A DNA stretch of 64,000 bases from Tiliqua scincoides (taxonomy: Eukaryota; Chordata; Lepidosauria; Squamata; Scincidae): contig NC_089821.1 in the NCBI RefSeq assembly GCF_035046505.1, forward strand, positions 10,926,848 to 10,990,847, written 5' to 3'. Positions 63,994-64,000 of the stretch are shown here, piece by piece. Position 1 is the stretch's first letter. The number at the start of each line of letters is the position of its first letter. Position numbers and translations under genes: made by a program. The notes under the pieces were generated by a model. It searched no databases, had not been told where the DNA came from, and was given only the letters and a program-made list of their open reading frames with translations.

Positions 63994-64000
63994 TGCAGGT

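Overview
The window is vertebrate nuclear DNA, most likely from a squamate reptile (lizard or snake). It holds one protein-coding host gene with 12 short exons and GT-AG introns. The rest is mostly interspersed repeats of kinds typical of squamates: CR1 LINEs with an ATGTTCTT-type 3' repeat, L2-like LINEs, 5S-rRNA-derived SINEs, many hAT miniature elements with 8-bp target duplications, and PIF/Harbinger-like miniature elements with TWA duplications. The species cannot be named from sequence alone.

The host gene is ARHGAP11A, a Rho GTPase-activating protein. It runs on the + strand from the start codon at 43339 to the stop ending at 58384. All 12 coding exons could be assigned with consistent splice phases, giving a 977-residue protein (human is about 1023). 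A CpG-rich promoter region (about 43080-43560) with CCAAT and CHR-like motifs precedes it. The last AATAAA lies at 59365. I see no second host gene: everything left of the promoter (1-42800) and right of 59400 is repeats or non-coding sequence.

Layout. 1-5 kb: CR1 and miniature-element debris, then an L2-like LINE (2344-4598) with an open 642-codon reading frame, inserted into a Harbinger-like element. 5-10 kb: CR1 tails, a near-perfect 51-bp foldback and a small hAT element. 10-14 kb: a CR1 lacking its endonuclease segment, inserted in an older LINE tail. 14-22 kb: four hAT elements, two 5S SINEs and a perfect 40-bp inverted repeat. 22-32 kb: two 5'-truncated copies of a zinc-finger-bearing LINE, a short third copy and a third 5S SINE. 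The 5S SINEs end in the same 33 bases as this LINE, which suggests a LINE-SINE partnership. 31.7-36.8 kb: a nearly complete CR1 with 5' leader, esterase ORF1 and endonuclease/RT ORF2, broken by one visible stop. 37-42.5 kb: an old L2 copy with two later insertions, and more hAT elements. 43-59 kb: ARHGAP11A. 59-64 kb: miniature elements, a tRNA-type SINE, CR1 tails and a nested pair of miniature elements at the right edge.

Nothing here is a clearly new biological system. The most useful leads are the LINE-SINE pair, the CR1 with a repeated 5' leader segment, the exactly 56-bp-periodic CR1-derived minisatellite just inside ARHGAP11A intron 1, and the 70-bp (TG)/(CG) tract 21 bases before the exon 11 splice acceptor.
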